DNA of 64,000 bases from Cepaea nemoralis (GCA_014155875.1 JACEFZ010028320.1:229001-293000); one strand, 5' to 3'. Counted from the first letter of the stretch, positions 44,479 to 56,050 are shown. Translations and numbers: made by a program. Notes: a model not told the origin generated them from the letters alone.

Positions 44479-44765
44479 CTAAAGAAAACAAATCATACAT
44501 ATTATATTTAAAATGTAGTCAAAGAAAACTGAGTCAGACAAGTTCACACAAGTTGATGCACAGGGCGGATGTAATAAAGTTTGCTCTTTATATGTTGATA
44601 CTTGAGCTGTCAAATCACATCAAAGAAACAGATCGTGCCGAAATGTACAATTAAAGTGAATGATGTTATTTTGCGGCAAGTGCAGAATGAAAATATAAAG
44701 GTACGCGGATAACATCAGACAGAAGATGCATTATAGATATAGATAACAAAACAGGACAAGTAAAA
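44479..44765 (-). other. Protease intron 3, distal part
   Basis: No recognised element in this short stretch beside exon 4. Confidence 0.4.
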
Positions 44766-45190
44766 CTCCATCCATCCATCATGTGCCATGCCCATAAGCG
44801 TGGTCGGTCATGGTTCGCCATCTCACTCGATCACAAGAGTCACGGATTAATTCTGTGTCCTTATCTCGACCATGCCACGTGGTTAAGCCATCCAGGTATT
44901 TAATTCTATATCTTCCCCTTGTTCTCTTCCCCTCGATCTTGCCAGTTGTCACAAGTTCTCCAATTTATTTCTTCTCATAACATGCCCAAAACATTTTGAC
45001 TGTTTGACAGTCTACGTCTAATTTCTTTAATCAGTTTTCGATTTTCATTTGTTTCTTGTAGACTTGGTGATTGGATTTTCTGTCTTTCCATGCATTTTCC
45101 TCAGAAACCACATTTCAACAGCTATCAGATGTTTTTCAGCATGTTTGCTCATTGTCCACGATTCACATCTATACAAAAGTACAAGTAAAA
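44766..45190 (-). mobile_element. LINE family B, 3' end
   Basis: The plus-strand text ATCATGTGCCATGCCCATAA..GTGG.CGGTCATG begins the same 3' end as at 31111. Reading the minus strand, matches to family B extend through RKMHGKTENPIT-like and C-terminal blocks to about 45190. No long ORF survives. Confidence 0.75.
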
Positions 45191-45455
45191 CTGCATTCTA
45201 TCAAATGAAGAATAGTTTATGCAATACGTCTTTGTTATTGGAAATTAGGGTTCCAAATTGTGCTGTTATGTAGCCGAGGATACAGAGTTGGGGTGAGCGC
45301 CAAACCTTGCAAAGTACCCATATTGCTTGTGCGTTCATCATCTTAGGTAGCAAAAGCCCAACTCCTGACCTTCAGGTGGCGTAACAGTTATAACTAACAG
45401 GGGAAGAGGCGACGACGAGTCTCTGGCGTAGTTAAAACCAGGCGTCTCTATATAT

Positions 45456-45510
45456 GTATGTATGTACATACATACGCAGACACGTGTGTACACGCACGCG
45501 CGCGCGCGCG

Positions 45511-45545
<35 letters not shown>
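45456..45545. repeat. Palindromic and alternating purine-pyrimidine tract
   Basis: GTATGTATGTACATACATAC (45456-45475) is a perfect 20-bp palindrome. It is followed by a (CG)n(CA)n(TA)n alternating tract that could adopt Z-DNA or cruciform structure. Confidence 0.8.
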
Positions 45546-45546
<1 letters not shown>

Positions 45547-46275
45547 AAAAACACAATGTATATATGTATGTGTGTATGTATGTATGTGTGTGTGTATGTA
45601 TGTCCGTGTTTTATGCGTTCGCGAACGGTCCATCCGATTGAGATGAAATTTTCTACACGTCTTCTTTTCATTCCCGTGCAACCAACTGTCATAGTTTTAT
45701 AGTGTACAATCAGCTACTTACTTAATACAATTTAATAATTAAATTTACATTATCATTTCTAAATAACAAGGGGACTTAACATAAGAAAAGTTATTTCAAG
45801 GGGCATAACTTTTAATAACATTGCTATTATTGAGTTATATATAATATATATGAGTTATATAAAAATAGCATATGAGTTATAATAAATAGTGATATAATCT
45901 TTAGGGCATTTTCATAATTTTCATAAAAATAATGCATCTATTTAAATAGTGAAAACTTTCTAACTCATCTTTTTATTTTGCTTCAACAGCACATTAATGT
46001 TTTATTTTAACATTCCCATATGTATGGCGCGTTACATACGTTGGTTAAATACGTTGGGTATTTATGATGACCGTTGTCAAAGAATTGCTTCAAAAGATAT
46101 GTTGAATGAAAGAATGTATGAGAGGAAATAGAGAAGAAGGGCAGAATGTAGGACGGGCCTGCGAAAGATTTTCATTCGTAAAAAAAATAAAATAGTAATT
46201 TTTTGTGAGAGAAAGTTAGTTGCATATCGTTTGCAGTCAATCCACCGCCCACCATTTATTGGCTGTTCGTGATAT

Positions 46276-46348
46276 GTCGTGGATAGGCCTTAGGTTCATA
46301 CCAGAATATGATCAGCGTTGCCAGTAGTGGGTTGTGCTCAATATTTAA
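46276..46348 (+). mobile_element. 73-bp orphan insert with 12-bp duplication
   Basis: The segment is flanked by TGTTCGTGATAT at 46264-46275 and 46349-46360, a perfect 12-bp direct repeat. The insert matches 5154-5226. It has no recognisable tRNA boxes, poly-A tail or coding capacity. A retroposed short RNA or an extreme LINE truncation are the options. Confidence 0.7.
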
Positions 46349-46464
46349 TGTTCGTGATATCTTGGTAAGTTTACTTTAGATAGATCTCTTCCAATCATAT
46401 TTTCTACTATCAATCTATCTATTCATCTATTCTATCTATATTTTTAACGGGAACGTGCCGAACA

Positions 46465-46521
46465 TAGATAGATAGATAGATAGATAGATAGGTAGGTAGA
46501 CAGACAGACAGACAGACAGAC

Positions 46522-46590
<69 letters not shown>
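46465..46590 (+). repeat. (GATA)n/(CAGA)n tetranucleotide array
   Basis: (TAGA)n, a CAGACAGA stretch and a second (TAGA)n run inside H1. Shorter CAGA arrays follow at 46673-46702 and 46793-46823. Confidence 0.95.
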
Positions 46591-46591
<1 letters not shown>

Positions 46592-46888
46592 TCGGGAACG
46601 GGAGCTTATATGACTTCTTATATGAATTAAATGAGATGCTCCCCACCAGAGACTGGGTGAAGCCGGGCCGGGTCAGACAGACAGACAGACAGACAGACAG
46701 ATAGTCGGGAACGGGAACGGGAGCTTAGATGACTACGTATATGAATTAAATGAGATGCTCCCCACCAGGAGCTGGGCGAAGCCGGGCCGGGTCAGACAGA
46801 CTGACAGACAGACAGACAGACAGTCAGATAGATAAATAGATAGATAGATCCCCGCCAGAACTTGGGCGAAGCCGGGCCGGGTCAGCTA

Positions 46889-47011
<123 letters not shown>

Positions 47012-47311
47012 CCGGCAAACGAAAAGCAGCCAGCAGGCGCACTACAGAAATCAGGATGCCACGCAATCACGTCAAGCGAAAGAAAGAATGAGAAAACGAA
47101 TGCATGCACTTTTTGGTAAATTTTCTGTTACCCCTTCTTAGACTGAATGGACCTAGGAAGGAAGTAACAGTAAAGGTCTCTTTTACATGCCTAAAGCACA
47201 AGTGGGTGATGTTATCGATATCAGACGGACGCCTTTGCCTCTAAAGATATTTCCTTCTACGTATTTTAGGCTGGGCGACCTGGCGTCTTTATCTGTGTTT
47301 ACAAAATTCAG

Positions 47312-47712
47312 ACAGGGGGCTGAGTGGTCTCGGCTATGGTGTCCGCTTCGAGTTCTGGAGGTCCCGGGTTCAAGCCCCGGTATGGGCCGGGATGTTTTCA
47401 TGTGGACTTCTAGTAACAAAAATTTCCCCTGGTCTCTGGGTGGTGAGATTGGACGCCCGTGTGTATTCTTGCGCACGTAAAAAAATCCCTTGGCAGTTGG
47501 AAATCGAAAAAGAGTAGCCTAACGGCGCCGCCCGGGAAAAATTTCGAATTAAAAATCTACCCAAAGTATTTCAGGATCTTCGGTTGTGCTACGGAGTTCG
47601 TGCACTGAGCTGAGATTCTCCGGACTCAGGCTTGAATTAGGAATATAACGGAGCACTTATGGGTTACACCCGTGTGCTGTGATCTTGATCCGTCGACTAA
47701 ACTAAACTAAAC
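47312..47712 (+). repeat. SINE-H, plus copy
   Basis: The tRNA-like head TGAGTGGTCTCGGCTATGGT..GTCCGCTTCGAG has a B-box GGGTTCAAGCCCC. The body holds TTTTTCCCGGGCGGCGCC-type text read in reverse, AGTATTTCAGGATCTTCGGT and GCTACGGAGTTCGTGCACTG. It ends in a (CTAAA)n tail at 47697-47712. A second copy lies at 53066-53470 in reverse. Confidence 0.88.
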
Positions 47713-47910
47713 AAAATTCAGAACCGCGCTGATGAGGATCGAGCCCATGATCGTCGGTAAGGCAGGCGAACGTTTAGCCCCAACGTTATCGCGGCTAACC
47801 TGACTTGGGAGACCACGTCAAATAACATAAATTCCCGCCTTGATGGGAATTAGAACTACGACCACAGGGTCAGCAGGCACGTAGCAAGCGATTGCATTAA
47901 TATGGCTCTA
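47713..47910 (-). repeat. tRNA-headed SINE pieces
   Basis: Reverse-complement B-box-like strings (GATCATGGGCTCGATCCTCA; CCTGTGGTCGTAGTTCTAAT) and CCAAGTCAGGTTAGCCGCG suggest one or two minus-strand SINEs related to 17645-17830. Confidence 0.45.
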
Positions 47911-48467
47911 AATTTGCATCAGGAGATTATAACAATAATGTTTCACACGAAATGCAATATTCCTTTTCAGATTGGTAGTTTGTCTATTATAAACGTTGCA
48001 AATAATATTGTTTTCAAACCGATTAAATCATGCAGTTTAAAATAATATAATTAACATACCTCGGTCCTCATCGGGCTCTCCTGAAATTTATACAAATGTA
48101 ATATTTTAAGGTAAAAAATCAAAATAAATAATGCATAGAATTGACAAGGAAATAATGGCAACATGCTAGAGACGAGATAACTGAGTTGATTCTATCGGGT
48201 TTTACCCGATCTGAATTGGTCTCTATCCGCAGAACGGCAAGCTGCCTGCCCAGAGCATTTCACAAAGTGTGAACTTAGTGCGAGGGATCGTGGTCTGAAT
48301 GACAGTACTAAAACAAAACCTCGACCTTCAGAACGCAATGCACGAGGTTTGATCTCTTCGCCACAAGGACCCTCAGTGGCACACATCTAAACAAGGTAAC
48401 TCACGTCCTCATTATGCCTATGAACAAATGTGGACCATTTTTAAACACAAGTGATTTTACAATGAAA
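47911..48467 (-). other. Protease intron 3, unassigned
   Basis: No clear element. A 64-codon minus frame at 48386-48192 lacks any known motif. Confidence 0.35.
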
Positions 48468-48479
48468 TGTGTAATTTCA

Positions 48480-50412
48480 TTGGCACCTTGCCGTCTTGAC
48501 AGACGATAGTTTGTGCTTTAAAAAGGCATAATAACTTTTGCCAATGACGGTAACGCATGTGACTGATAAGGCCAATGTGCGCTGTAAATGTCCGTTCACA
48601 GTGGGTGCATGTGAACACGTGGTCATTTCCACCATCATGACCATCTTACGTCTCAAACGCTCGGTGTGTGACTTATCTGCAATAATTTTCTCCTTTGTCT
48701 TTATTCCATTTCTGATGTTTGCCCTCCATGGAACACGTTCAGCGGCGACTTGCTCCCAATGTGCATTATCAATGCCTGTATCAATCATGTCCCTCTTACA
48801 CACATCTTTGTATCGTAGTAGAGGCCGACCCTGAGATCTCTTACCCATCAGTAATTCACCAAAAAAGATGTCCTTTGATATTCTACCATCATCCATCCTC
48901 CTAAGATGTCATATCCATCTAAGTCTACGAAGACTGAGCATGGAATAAACAGTCACACAACCTGATCTTTCCAATACTTCAGTATTTGTGATTTTGTCTT
49001 GCCACTTAATACCAAGAATTCTTCGCAGACACCGCATATGAAAGCTGTTTAAATGTTTCTCTTGGTGTGAGTAAGTTGTCCAGGTTTCACTGCCATAAAG
49101 AAGAGTACTAAGGACACAGGCTTGATAGACAAGGACTTTTGATTTTGCAGTAAGCTTCCTGTTCTCCCACACTCTTTTTGTTAACCTGTTCATTGTTGTT
49201 GCTGCCTTACCAATCCGGATGTTGATTTCCTGATCTAGGGATAATTTGCTATTTACCACTGATCCTAGATATGTAAAGTGGTCTACCATCTCTAGTTCGG
49301 CGTCGTCAATAAAGATTGATGGTACCACATGTGCACCTTGTGACATAATCTGTGTCTTCTTTTTGTTAATTGTTAAACCACATTCAGAACAAGCATTGGA
49401 GAATGCAGATAGTAGATGTTGTAATTCTTCCCCAGAGTGGGTCGTAATCGCAGCATCATCCGCAAAAAGCAACTCTCTGATTAGTACCCTGCTAATTTTG
49501 GTCTTGGCCTTCAATCTCTGAGCATTGTAGAGTCCACCATCTGAGCGTGAGTGAGTGTATATAACGTCATCCTGATCACGAAAGGCATATTTCAGTAGAA
49601 GTGAAAAGTATATCCCAAAGAGGGTGGGGGCTAGTACACAACCTTGCTTAACTCCACTCTTGATTTCAAACTCTTCTGAAGTTGAGCCATCAAACTTGAT
49701 TATACCCTTCATGCCTGTGTGGAACGATTCCACAATGGACAGAAGAGTTGGTGGGCAGCCAATCTTCTTTAGTGCCTTGAATAGACCCTCACGACTGACC
49801 AAATCAAATGCCTTTGTGAGGTAGATGAAGGCAATAAACAGTGGTTGATTCTGTTCACGGCATTTTTCTTGCATTTGTCGCAATGAGAATATTATATCAA
49901 TGGTAGACCTGTTCTGTCGAAAGCCACACTGTGATTCGGGGTAGACTTGATCTCCTAGGACTTGAAGTCTGCGCAAAACAATTCTGGCAAATACTTTTCC
50001 AACAATACACAGAAGTGAGATACCCCTATAGTTGTTGCAGTCGTTCCGATCGCCCTTGTTCTTGTACAGTGTTATGATGCTTGAATCTTTGAAATCCTGT
50101 GGGACTTGTCCTTCTCGCCAGCATATCTCTATTATCTGGTGGATCTGTAGAGTGAGTGTGTCTTGCCCATTCCTGATAACCTCTATTGGAATCCCATCCT
50201 TACCTGGAGCCTTGCCAGATGCAAGTTCATTTATAGCACACTTAACTTCTGTTATGGTGGGAAGTGTGTCCAGGTGGTCAAGAGTTGGTAGAGCCTCTAT
50301 GGCGTTGAGGGCATCATCCGCTAGTTTGTTCTCACTTGAGTAAAGCTCCAAATAGTGCTCTACCCATCTGTCCATCTGCTGTTTCTTGTCAGTGATGATT
50401 TCTCCAGTCAAG
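48480..50412 (-). mobile_element. LINE family A, 5'-truncated second copy
   Basis: It shares most of its sequence with the copy at 38-42 kb. The LINE frame runs from LTGEIITDKKQQMDRWVEHY at about 50412 through RT (GVKQGCVLAPTLFGIYFS, LLFADDAAITTH) to RRLRWI, where TGA at 48908-48906 replaces the Gly codon of GHVRRM. The frame then continues with MDDGRISKDIFFGEL to the finger, which is frameshifted. Motif A reads FIYLTKAFD, so the first catalytic Asp has become Tyr and the copy is dead. The hairpin is at 48492-48505. TGTGTAATTT at 48468-48477 and 50417-50426 may be the target duplication. Confidence 0.92.
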
Positions 50413-50585
50413 TCATTGTGTAATTTATGTGACACATATATCCGTGTCTGTTCACCAGTGTCAGTTAACACAAAGTAAGTTAGTATTCGTTCAACTGCTG
50501 TTTCACTCTGTGAAGGGCGCAAATCGTGTGCCAACAATGTAGATGCTTTTACTGTCAATTCAAATTTCTTTACATCATCCTTCAT
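50413..50585 (-). other. Orphan 58-codon open stretch fused to LINE
   Basis: Upstream of the LINE junction the frame is open for 58 more codons starting MKDDVKKFELTVKASTLLAH and ending YVSHKLHND, with a purine-rich start context. It does not match LINE A, which continues differently in the full copy. Composition looks coding-like. The source is unrecognised: another transposon, a host exon or chance. Confidence 0.4.
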
Positions 50586-50763
50586 ATTGCACTTCTGAGT
50601 ATTTTATACGAGGAAAAGTAATAAGGTAACGCCAATTTTATTATAAAATACATGAAAGAGTCAACTGAAACTTATTACAGGACACAAATTTGTTCTTAAG
50701 AAATATCTCATGTAAGGGTCGTGAGGAACGAGCAGTTTGGGCTTGGGAAATAGCGATTGCAAA

Positions 50764-51410
50764 ATGGCTGCTCAACGATATACTTGCACAGTGGAAGAAC
50801 AAGGTGGCGTTGTTCGTTTGTGTGCATGTGTGTGCGTGTGCGTGTGCTTGTGTGTGTGTGTGTGTGTGTGTGTCTGGTCAGAAGGTGCGAAACTTTGTGG
50901 AATCTACAGAAGAATGATAATTCAGTATGGTGACAGTTATTTGAGTCAGAGGAGAATGTATGCATGGATAGAAAGACAAAATGGCAAACAATGCAACATG
51001 CAGGAATGTGCGTTGAAAGTAATGTTGATCATCTGTTGAAAAGTCAAGGGCCCTATATTGGTGCATTTCAAAGAAAATTGCGAAATTGTGACTAGTGCTC
51101 AATACAGTGACATGCTAGTGAACAGACCGAAGCCTGCTATAAGATCGAAAACTGCACAAACAGTAAATACACTACGTGTTCAGAAATGTGAGGTCTTGAA
51201 ACACCAAGCATATGATCCAGTCTTGGAGCCATCGACTTTCATTTGTTTGGACTCTTGAAAGAACATTTGCGGGATCAGAGGTTTGCAAAATCCAACGAGG
51301 TAATAGAGGTGGTGCAACAATGGTTTAAGGCAACAGCCAAAAACTTTCCCCCAGAAGGCATGAAGAAGCTAGTGGACAGGCAGATCAACCCAAAATTTAA
51401 CCCATGACAG
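50764..51410 (+). pseudogene. Mariner-like transposase pseudogene (SETMAR type)
   Basis: The plus strand from MAAQRYTCTVEEQGGVVR gives, after a (GT)n expansion at 50821-50873, FVWSEGAKLCGIYRRMIIQY-like, DSYLSQRRMYAWIERQ. This is the N-terminal helix-turn-helix of mariner/SETMAR-class transposases (VIRFLW.EG....I..RM..QYG..C.S...VY.W). After a central deletion near 51045, which removes the first catalytic Asp, it resumes SAQYSDMLVNRPKPAIRSKT and ends near EGMKKLVDRQIN. Stops and indels make it inactive. Confidence 0.8.
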
Positions 51411-51687
51411 GCAGGGGACTGTACTGAGAAATAACTTAACTGATTCAGTGCCAAAGGATAATATATCGCCAAATGTGACACCCTATTTGGACAGGGGGGC
51501 GATATATCACCATACTAGGGTCATCGTGTTATTTGTTTTGTTTCGTGTACCTCCCCAAATTTTAATGCTCAGTGAACGGAAATTTACATTATAATACTTG
51601 TTCAATTGCTTGTGTACTATTTCTGGTCCAAACCTACATTTTGTTTGGCACTAAATCAGTTAAATAACATTTATGTTCGGACTATTT

Positions 51688-51752
51688 TAACCACCACCAC
51701 CACCACCACCACCACCACCACCACCACCACCACCACCGCCACCACCACCACC

Positions 51753-51810
<58 letters not shown>

Positions 51811-51853
51811 GCAGCAGCAGCAGCAGCAACAACAACAACAACAACAACAACAA
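51688..51853 (+). repeat. Trinucleotide array (ACC)n(AAC)n(AGC)n(AAC)n
   Basis: About 165 bp of phase-coherent trinucleotides whose unit changes from ACC to AAC to AGC and back to AAC, with single interruptions. Confidence 0.95.
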
Positions 51854-51879
51854 ATCGTAAAAATCCTGTAACTTATTGA

Positions 51880-52499
51880 CTAATGTCCATACGTCTGTAT
51901 CTTAACACTGAAAGAGAAGCCATAGAGAGCTACAATTTTGTACAGTTGTTTTTTCTTTTCATTATCAATATAACCACCACCTGAATTGAAACACGCATGT
52001 CATTTTTGCTTGACCTCGAAAATATTTTGGGAATAGAACGCCCTATTATCCGAACTAAACCAGTTATCACACGCTAGTATAATTTCCTCATCCCTTCCAA
52101 AATAATATCCTTAGAATTGTTTTAACAGATTTGGAAAAAAAAAGTATGATGGAGCCAGATCTGGAGAATAGGGTGGGTGTACAAAAATCTCAATATTAAA
52201 ACTCCTAAGTGCACAATTTGTGCCTTGTAAGAAAGCGCGTTGTCTCGAAGCAAGGGACGATTTTGAGTGCGTGCTATGCGACACATTTTCGTAAAATCAT
52301 TTAAAAAAAATCTTATTACGGAGGTCTGCATAGTATTGTTCTTAAACCGTGTAGCCACAAGTCAAATAATCTGTGAATAGGAGACGTTTGGCGTCCCAAA
52401 AATCAGCTTCACATTTCATGCTGATTCCTGTACTTTCGGCTTGCCAGGTGTTCGGATGCCCCGGGATTTTCCATTGCATACTGGAAATTATATATATGA

Positions 52500-52534
<35 letters not shown>

Positions 52535-53045
52535 GGGGGGGGGGGCGCATAAAGGTAAACTCAAGTCTCATCTGTTGTCACCATTATTGTCAAAATATTT
52601 TCTGATTGACATCTTTTTGAGCATGTATCGAGTCAATTTACCGTAATTTGTCACCTGTTAGGAAGTACGTTACCGAGCGGACGTACACTTTTCTAAAGTT
52701 CAGTCTTTTGTGTAAAATTATGTTCACTGCTCTATCACTCAGTTGTACTGCACTATCACCACAACTGTAATAGTTTTCGATCCTGGTCACTGATTTACTT
52801 TACTCTTATTGTATGTCAGTCTTTGCACTTTGAGAAAGGTCTCCCAGATCTGGACAGATCAACAGCGTTTGAACAACCATACCTTAACTGTCTACATGAG
52901 TATTTTACACTTATGCAAAGGGCAGGAATCATTAAAAACTGGTCCAACGTTCTCTGTAAATGCTTGCACGTGTTGTTCCCTGTAACATCTGGAATTTTAA
53001 CACAACCCTGATTTCTGAATTCTACATTGATCTGATACATCGTCG
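51880..53045 (-). pseudogene. Second mariner-like transposase pseudogene
   Basis: On the minus strand, N-terminal remnants include VKYSCRQLRYGCSNAVDLSR then SGRPFS, the mariner DLPRSGRP linker. A DET-VYLY remnant near 52560 looks like the first catalytic Asp region. PLLRDNALSYKAQIV and ILRFLYTHPILQIWLHHTFF near 52270-52150 correspond to the DN..SH.A and HPPYSPDLAP.DF.LF blocks. A 40-base poly-G expansion (52501-52545) sits in the middle. It is inactive. Its relation to the plus-strand pseudogene is not close enough to call them one family. Confidence 0.6.
52501..52545 (+). repeat. Poly-G tract
   Basis: Nearly uninterrupted G for about 45 bases (C in the protease transcript). The length in the assembly may be unreliable. 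Confidence 0.95.
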
Positions 53046-53065
53046 AAGCAGCAGTTCCGGTTAAT

Positions 53066-53470
53066 AGTTTAGTTTAGTCGACGGATCAACATCACGGCAC
53101 ACGGGTGTAACCCATAAGTGCTCCGTTCTACTCCTAACTCAAGTCTGAGTCCGAAGGCTCTCAGCTCAGTGCACGAACTCCGTAGCACCGGCAAGGATCC
53201 TGAAATACTTTGGGTAGATTTTTAACTCGGAATTTTGCTCGGGCAGCGCCGTTAGGCTACTCTTTTTCGATTTTCAACAGCCAAGGGATTTTCTTTTATG
53301 TGCGCACACAATACACACGGGCGTCCGATCTCACTACCCAGAGACCAGGGGAAATTTTGTTACTAGAAGTCCGCGTGAAAACATCCCGGCCCTCACCGGG
53401 GCTTCAACCTAGGACCTCCAGCACTCGAGGCGGACACCATACCTCGAGACCACTCAGCACCCTTCCCCCC
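53066..53470 (-). repeat. SINE-H, minus copy
   Basis: Starts (in plus text) with TAGTTTAGTTTAGTCGACGG, the reversed CTAAA tail. It continues through the body shared with 47312-47712 and ends at the head around 53400-53465 (GAGGTATGGTGTCCGCCTCGAG when reversed). Confidence 0.9.
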
Positions 53471-53489
53471 CCCCCCCGTTTAATAAGAT

Positions 53490-53728
53490 TTGTTTTGTCA
53501 TGCTGGCGAAGAGGTTACGAATGCAATGCGTAATTACGAATACAGCGTTAGAAACACAGCTGCGGGAGATTTAGAAGCAGACAGCCTTGCGTTGGTTTCC
53601 ATACAATGGTACGAGTGCCGGTCGGTCAGAAAGCACAGGTAAACTGCTGAACGTAAACCTGCACAGGAATCACATACAGCCAAAAATGCTGGAATTGACT
53701 GCTACGTCCTGTAAGGGATATGCAACTG
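53490..53728 (+). repeat. Family-F SINE
   Basis: GCGAAGAGGTTACGAATGCA..GAAACACAGCTGCGGGAGAT, core GTCAGAAAGCACAGGTAAAC with TGCTGAACGT, end GACTGCTACGTCCTGTAAGG. A poly-G run follows at 53744-53758. Confidence 0.85.
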
Positions 53729-53879
53729 GCTTCTTTTTGTTTGGGGGGGGGGGGGGGGTCGTGCACAATAAGGACAGAACCCATTGAATAAACAAATTCA
53801 TATTCCTCACCTTTTAATGTGTCTAGTTTCAGCTTTCTCTTGTTACTCCTTCATAGCTAGGGTAAAGATTTATACCCAA

Positions 53880-54170
53880 CCTATTGTACATAATGCTTCT
53901 CAAGTCACTTGGCGATTAACTGAACGTCAGAAAAGATGACCGTCAAGTCACTTGGGAAACGTTAATTGCGACATATTGTTTTTGGTTTCTGTTTAAATAA
54001 AAACATATTGTATACTTTATCATCTGGTTAGTCATCTTTCCAGACGACCAGCCAATCGCCAGGTGACGTTAGAAGCGTTAACTGTATATTGTTTGTGGCG
54101 TCTGTGTTTAAATAAAAACAATCAATATCCTTTATTAACTGGTTACTCATCTTTCCAGACGTTCAAAACA
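53880..54170 (+). repeat. Tandem duplication of about 110 bp
   Basis: GTTAA(C/T)TG..TATTGTTT.TGG..TCTGT.TTTAAATAAAAACA is followed by GGTTA.TCATCTTTCCAGACG. It occurs at about 53960-54045 and again at about 54072-54165. Confidence 0.7.
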
Positions 54171-54284
54171 CCCCAACTTATTTTACCTAAGAAAGCCACG
54201 TTATATTCCATCGCATCACTCCACTCCCGTACGCACCACTTCAACCACACCTTGCCTAATTATAGACTATCCATCCATCCTTAC

Positions 54285-54452
54285 TAGATTTGACATATCC
54301 CCATCCAGCAACGGAACAGTTTGTGCCACGCGTGTAAGGTGTCTTTGAGTCAGGCAGGCAGACTGGTTGAACGTAGTAGTTGAACTGAATTGCTTCACCA
54401 TTTGATGTTGGTTTGATCTTGATTAGTGCGATGTCGTAGTCCTTCGTGTCAT
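54285..54452 (-). CDS. Trypsin-like serine protease, exon 3 (Asp102)
   Basis: The acceptor TCTTGTCTAG|AT completes the Asp codon from exon 2; the exon ends TCT A|GTAAGG, phase 1. It encodes DTKDYDIALIKIKPTSNGEA, then IQFNYYVQPVCLPDS, RGTNCSVAGWGYVKS. DYDIALIK contains catalytic Asp102. PVCLP is Cys122, which pairs with the pro-domain Cys. NCSVAGWG holds Cys136 and an N-glycosylation sequon. Confidence 0.93.
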
Positions 54453-54506
54453 CTAGACAAGATATTGCAACATTAAGGCAATGGGGCTTAACAAACATTA
54501 ATGCAC

Positions 54507-54614
<108 letters not shown>

Positions 54615-54643
54615 ACACACACCTATATATATACTATATATAT

Positions 54644-54658
54644 ACACACAAACATTCT

Positions 54659-54743
<85 letters not shown>

Positions 54744-54757
54744 GAATGTTTGTGTGT
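54644..54757. repeat. (TA)n-centred palindrome with 17-bp arms
   Basis: ACACACAAACATTCTCT (54644-54660) and AGAGAATGTTTGTGTGT (54741-54757) are exact reverse complements around about 80 bp of TA, giving a potential cruciform of over 100 bp. Confidence 0.85.
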
Positions 54758-55276
54758 GTCTTTGTGTGTCCTTTATGCGTTCACGAACGGTCCATCCGAT
54801 TGAGATGAAATTTTCTACAGATGTTCTTCTCATTCCCGGGCAGCCAACTGGCATAGTTTGTTAGTTTACAAACACTTATTTACGTAATAAATTAACATTA
54901 ATTAAAATATTGCAAGGGGACTTAACTTAAGAAAAGTTATATCAGGGGACATTACTTTTAGTAGCATTGCTATATTTGTAATTTAAATAATTGTTGTCTT
55001 TTTCTCATAGTTTTATAAAATTTTTATCTACAGGCATATGCGTTATAATATAATGAAAAAATCTTTAAGGCATCTTGAAAGTTTTCATAAAAATAATGCA
55101 TCTATTTTAAACACGTGAAAAATTTCTAACGCATTTTTCCCGCAACGGGAACGGGAAAGGGCCGAATATATACTCTCTGTGAATCACAGTCGTATCTGGT
55201 ATAAACAAGGTGATAAAAACTTAGAACCTCAAGAATTCGGAATTTAAAAAAAATTTGCAGGCCTTTAGATGGACGG

Positions 55277-55490
55277 TCTCTATGGCTATGGGCTTACGAA
55301 CGCGGTTTGTGAGCCCACATACCCGGGTTCGAAACACAGCGGTGCTGGTTTTTTCGAAAAAAGGTATAGGGGCCGGTCGTTCAGAAAGCAATGGCAAACT
55401 ACTGAAAGTAACACTTGCCTAGTACATCAACAGCAGCTGAAAATGCTGGTATTGACTGCAACGTCCCGTAAGGGATACGCAACAAAATTT
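55277..55490 (+). repeat. Family-F SINE inside H2
   Basis: Head CTATGGCTATGGGCTTACGA..CGGGTTCGAAACACAGC (good B-box), core CGTTCAGAAAGCAATGGCAA with ACTACTGAA, end GACTGCAACGTCCCGTAAGG. Confidence 0.9.
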
Positions 55491-55675
55491 TTAATTTTAG
55501 ATGGCTAAAAAAAAATCAAAGTTTTCGTAAAAATAATGGAAATTTTATAACTCTGAACAATATAATCAAAGCTACAATTTTAAGTGTGAAATTTAAAGGA
55601 GAAGGTGTACTGTTGCCTCGCATCCCAATGATTCCAACAGATATGCCATTCGAATTCAAACGTCTGCAGTTTCCG

Positions 55676-55723
<48 letters not shown>

Positions 55724-55732
55724 CACAGACAC

Positions 55733-55779
<47 letters not shown>

Positions 55780-55790
55780 GGCAGGCAGGC

Positions 55791-55868
<78 letters not shown>

Positions 55869-56050
55869 GCAGGCAGGCAGGCAGGCAGACAGACAGACAG
55901 ACAGACGGAGGGAGGGAGAGAGGGAGGGAGAGACGGATGGACGGACGGACGGGTAGGCAGGCAGGCAGGCAGGCAGGCAGGCAGACAGACAGACAGATAG
56001 ATAGATAGATAGATAGGTAGGTAGGTAGATAGATAGATAGATAGATAGAT
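55676..56050 (+). repeat. Compound CAGA/CAGG/CAGC/GATA array
   Basis: About 375 bp of tetranucleotides with block changes in the third and fourth positions. It is open in several frames, which is an artefact of the repeat. Confidence 0.95.

Noticed and set aside
51606..51860. Thr/Asn-rich repeat protein
   Set aside because: Purely the ACC/AAC/AGC trinucleotide array.
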